Origin: an uncultured Pelagibacteraceae bacterium
GTDB taxonomy: Bacteria; Pseudomonadota; Alphaproteobacteria; Pelagibacterales; Pelagibacteraceae
Length of the DNA stretch: 64,000 nucleotides
Reading direction: 5' to 3'
NCBI GenBank assembly: GCA_902529105.1
Contig: CABZUW010000002.1
Span: forward strand, 1-64,000
Below, piece after piece: positions 62,048 to 64,000 of the stretch. The notes under the pieces are model-generated. The model had not been told where the DNA came from, made no database searches, and saw only the letters and a list, made by a program, of their open reading frames with translations. The first letter of the stretch is position 1, and the number at the start of each line of letters is the position of its first letter. The position numbers and the translations under genes were made by a program.

Positions 62048-63346
62048 TTATCTTCCAACACCAAAATATTTAATATTTTGTTTTCTCATTTTTTCTGGTG
62101 AATAAATATTACGCATGTCATAAACAATAAAATTTCTTTTTTTAACAATTCTTTTTAAATCTATTAACTTAAATTCATTCCACTCTGTATGAATAATAAT
62201 TAAATCAGAATTAATACAAGCTTCTTTGATATTTGGTTTGTAATTAACATTTTTAAATTTATCAAATTCACTTTTTCTACCTGTGGGATCATAATAACGT
62301 ATTTTAGCTCCTCGTTTATTTAGATATGGTATCATCTTCAAGCTTGAAGACTCCCTCATGTCATCTGTGTTAGCTTTAAATGTTACACCTAAAAAAGTAA
62401 TTTTTTTATTCTTAATTTTTTTATTTAAAATACTATTAATTCTTTTTAATAATAGATCTGACCTTTTATTGTTTGATTTAATAACTGTTTTAATAAGAGA
62501 TAAGTTTGTTTTAGATGCTTTTGAAGTATAAACTAAAGCCCTAGTGTCTTTAGGAAAGCACGAACCACCATAAGCAGGTCCAGCTCTTAAAAATCTACTC
62601 CCTATTCTTTTATCAGAACCAATTCCTATAGAAACATCCTCAATATTTATGTCTAATTTTTCACTCAAATTAGCCAATTCATTTATAAATGTTATTTTTG
62701 TCGCTAAAAATGCATTAGATGCATATTTAATTAATTCAGCGGCTCTACGTGAAGTATTCAAGTATTTTGCGCCCTTAGATATTAGAGGACTATAAAGATT
62801 TTTTAAAATTCTATTAGATCTTTTATCAGATGTACCAATCACAACACGGTCAGGATATATGAAGTCTCTTATAGCTTCGCCCTCCCTTAGGAATTCGGGG
62901 TTAGAAACTACACTGAAAAAATTTTTTTTTGTTTTTTTAGATATAATTTTTTCCAACTTATCACCTGTCATAACAGGAACTGTTGACTTATTAATTATAA
63001 TTTTAAAAGATTTTATATTCTTGCCTATTATATTTGCAACAGAATAAACTTGGGATAAATCTGCCTCATATTTATTTTTTTTTGTAGGAGTGCCTACGCA
63101 AATAAATATGATATCGGATTTTTGTATTGAGGTAGACAAATCTGTAGAGAATTTTAATCTACCCGATTTTGAATTTTTTCTAACAAGTTCTTCTAAACCT
63201 GGTTCATAAATAGGAATAATAGATTTTTGAAGACTATTAATTTTTGATAAATCTTTGTCTACACAAATTACATTATTTCCCAAATCAGCAAAACATACAC
63301 CGCTAACAAGGCCAACATAACCAGTTCCTATCATACATAATTTCAT
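62048..63346 (-). CDS. ugd: UDP-glucose 6-dehydrogenase
   Basis: Makes UDP-glucuronate for surface glycans. 432 residues: MKLCMIGTGYVGLVSGVCFADLG, FICVGTPTKK, NPEFLREGEAI, the catalytic Cys in GPAYGGSCFPKDTRAL and VTFKANTDDMRESSSLKMI. Start overlaps galU by 4 bases, a common pairing. Confidence 0.95.
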   Translation of the reverse strand: MKLCMIGTGYVGLVSGVCFADLGNNVICVDKDLSKINSLQKSIIPIYEPGLEELVRKNSKSGRLKFSTDLSTSIQKSDIIFICVGTPTKKNKYEADLSQVYSVANIIGKNIKSFKIIINKSTVPVMTGDKLEKIISKKTKKNFFSVVSNPEFLREGEAIRDFIYPDRVVIGTSDKRSNRILKNLYSPLISKGAKYLNTSRRAAELIKYASNAFLATKITFINELANLSEKLDINIEDVSIGIGSDKRIGSRFLRAGPAYGGSCFPKDTRALVYTSKASKTNLSLIKTVIKSNNKRSDLLLKRINSILNKKIKNKKITFLGVTFKANTDDMRESSSLKMIPYLNKRGAKIRYYDPTGRKSEFDKFKNVNYKPNIKEACINSDLIIIHTEWNEFKLIDLKRIVKKRNFIVYDMRNIYSPEKMRKQNIKYFGVGR

Positions 63347-64000
63347 AACTTTGATATTTCTAGTCCTGACTTAATATATCCATCCATACTTCCACAATCC
63401 AAATATTTACCCTTAAAGATATGTCCAATAAATACTTCATTTAAAAAAATAAGTTTTCTAAGTGTATCAGTAATATGGACTTCACCTCCTTGACCTTTTT
63501 TTTGTTTTCTTAACAATCCAAATACTTTTTTTGGAAGTATATATCTACCAATGACAGCATTATTTGACGGTGCATCTTTTTTATTTGGTTTTTCTATTAC
63601 GTCATCAATAATAAAATTACTATTATCTATTTTTTTTTTAATTTTATATATGCCCCATCTAGAAACAGTGTCTTTTTTAACCCTCATACTTGCCATAACA
63701 GATGAGTTGAACTTCTTATGTATCTTAATCATTTCTTTGGAGCAATTTTTCTCCATAATTAAATCATCAGGTAATAACATTAAAAAATATTTATCTTTTA
63801 TATATTTTGAGGTTTTTAATACTGCATCTCCAGTTCCTTTAGGGTAATTCTGATAAACAAATTTAATTTTTTTTTTGTATTTAAGAATTTTTTTATAAAT
63901 GTCTTTTATCCTTTTATCTTTTTTCTTTTTTATGATTTTTTTGTAAAATTTATCGTTAAAAAAATATTTTTTAATTACTTCTTTTTTTTTTGAAATGATA
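63343..64000 (-). CDS. galU: UTP--glucose-1-phosphate uridylyltransferase, C-terminal part (cut by window end)
   Basis: Makes UDP-glucose, the substrate of Ugd. The frame remains open to the window edge, so the N-terminal part lies beyond 64000. Visible: KFVYQNYPKGTGDAVL (about 63840), FLMLLPDDLI, VIEKPNKKDAPSNNAVIGRYIL, EVHITDTLRKLI and a final GKYLDCGSMDGYIKSGLEI. An internal ATG near 63780 is not the start, as GalU motifs continue upstream of it. Confidence 0.95.
   Translation of the reverse strand, partial: IISKKKEVIKKYFFNDKFYKKIIKKKKDKRIKDIYKKILKYKKKIKFVYQNYPKGTGDAVLKTSKYIKDKYFLMLLPDDLIMEKNCSKEMIKIHKKFNSSVMASMRVKKDTVSRWGIYKIKKKIDNSNFIIDDVIEKPNKKDAPSNNAVIGRYILPKKVFGLLRKQKKGQGGEVHITDTLRKLIFLNEVFIGHIFKGKYLDCGSMDGYIKSGLEISKL

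Overview
The window is very AT-rich (roughly 70 percent or more by eye). Genes are packed with 1-4 base overlaps or gaps of a few bases, and the protein set is alphaproteobacterial. A lean lysine-rich proteome, heterotetrameric sarcosine oxidase, a proton-pumping pyrophosphatase, a SAM-V-like leader before metY and several housekeeping clusters with members missing all point to a SAR11 / Pelagibacter-type marine bacterium. This is inferred from gene content and synteny; no 16S gene is in the window.

Layout. (1) 1-8330 is accessory DNA: a short alkyltransferase-like gene (ogt) preceded by a strikingly GC-rich, hairpin-dense stretch; a 54-residue membrane protein; a tyrosine recombinase with a perfect 10-7-10 inverted repeat between its promoter and start codon; an overlapping HNH endonuclease; then a cell-surface glycan block (two GT2 enzymes, a 703-residue double glycosyltransferase, a SAM methyltransferase, a 2-oxoglutarate oxygenase) and a GIY-YIG protein, ending at tRNA-Glu. 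(2) 8330-14739 holds glpX, a shortened SbmA/BacA-like transporter, an NDUFS4-like complex I accessory protein, tRNA-Pro, and a zinc-ribbon/nhaA/glutathione peroxidase group facing a metallo-hydrolase/AEC transporter pair. (3) 14743-20955 holds hom, a small lipoprotein, argC, rpsI-rplM, metY with its leader, ctaA and a chorismate mutase. (4) 20956-26021 holds rpmG, merR, ihfA, plsX, rpmF, a Cbp3-like chaperone, bamE and hppA. (5) 26089-33430 is one long minus-strand run: an Asp/Asn hydroxylase, rpiB, glyA, nrdR, ribD, ribE, ribBX, ribH, nusB and thiL (listed in transcription order). (6) hemB stands alone on plus; then 34479-41809 is a second minus-strand run: dapA, smpB, folK, a short spoT/rel, pyrE, pdxJ, acpS, lepB, rnc, recO. 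(7) 41850-49332 holds a lytic transglycosylase, tRNA-Ser and soxBDAG. (8) 49294-55421 (minus) holds gatCAB, an O-methyltransferase, trhO and a MATE transporter. (9) 55467-62046 (plus) holds ruvX, pyrB, pyrC, plsY, topA, a small exported protein and a RidA protein. (10) ugd and the end of galU close the window.

How the genes fit together. Sarcosine oxidase, GlyA and MetY connect methylated-amine breakdown, one-carbon units and sulfur assimilation, with MetY probably under SAM control. RibD/RibE/RibBX/RibH supply flavin. PyrB, PyrC and PyrE make UMP, though PyrE is far from the other two. GalU, Ugd and the glycosyltransferase block make and use nucleotide sugars for the envelope.

The least explained features are the hairpin-dense element at about 690-873, the recombinase-adjacent inverted repeat at 1176-1202, and several streamlined variants of standard proteins: NrdR with CxC knuckles, a Rel/SpoT lacking its middle C-terminal domains, RibB fused to a degenerate GTP cyclohydrolase II domain, and an SbmA-like protein without its N-terminal helices. 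I found no CRISPR array, insertion sequence or rRNA gene.
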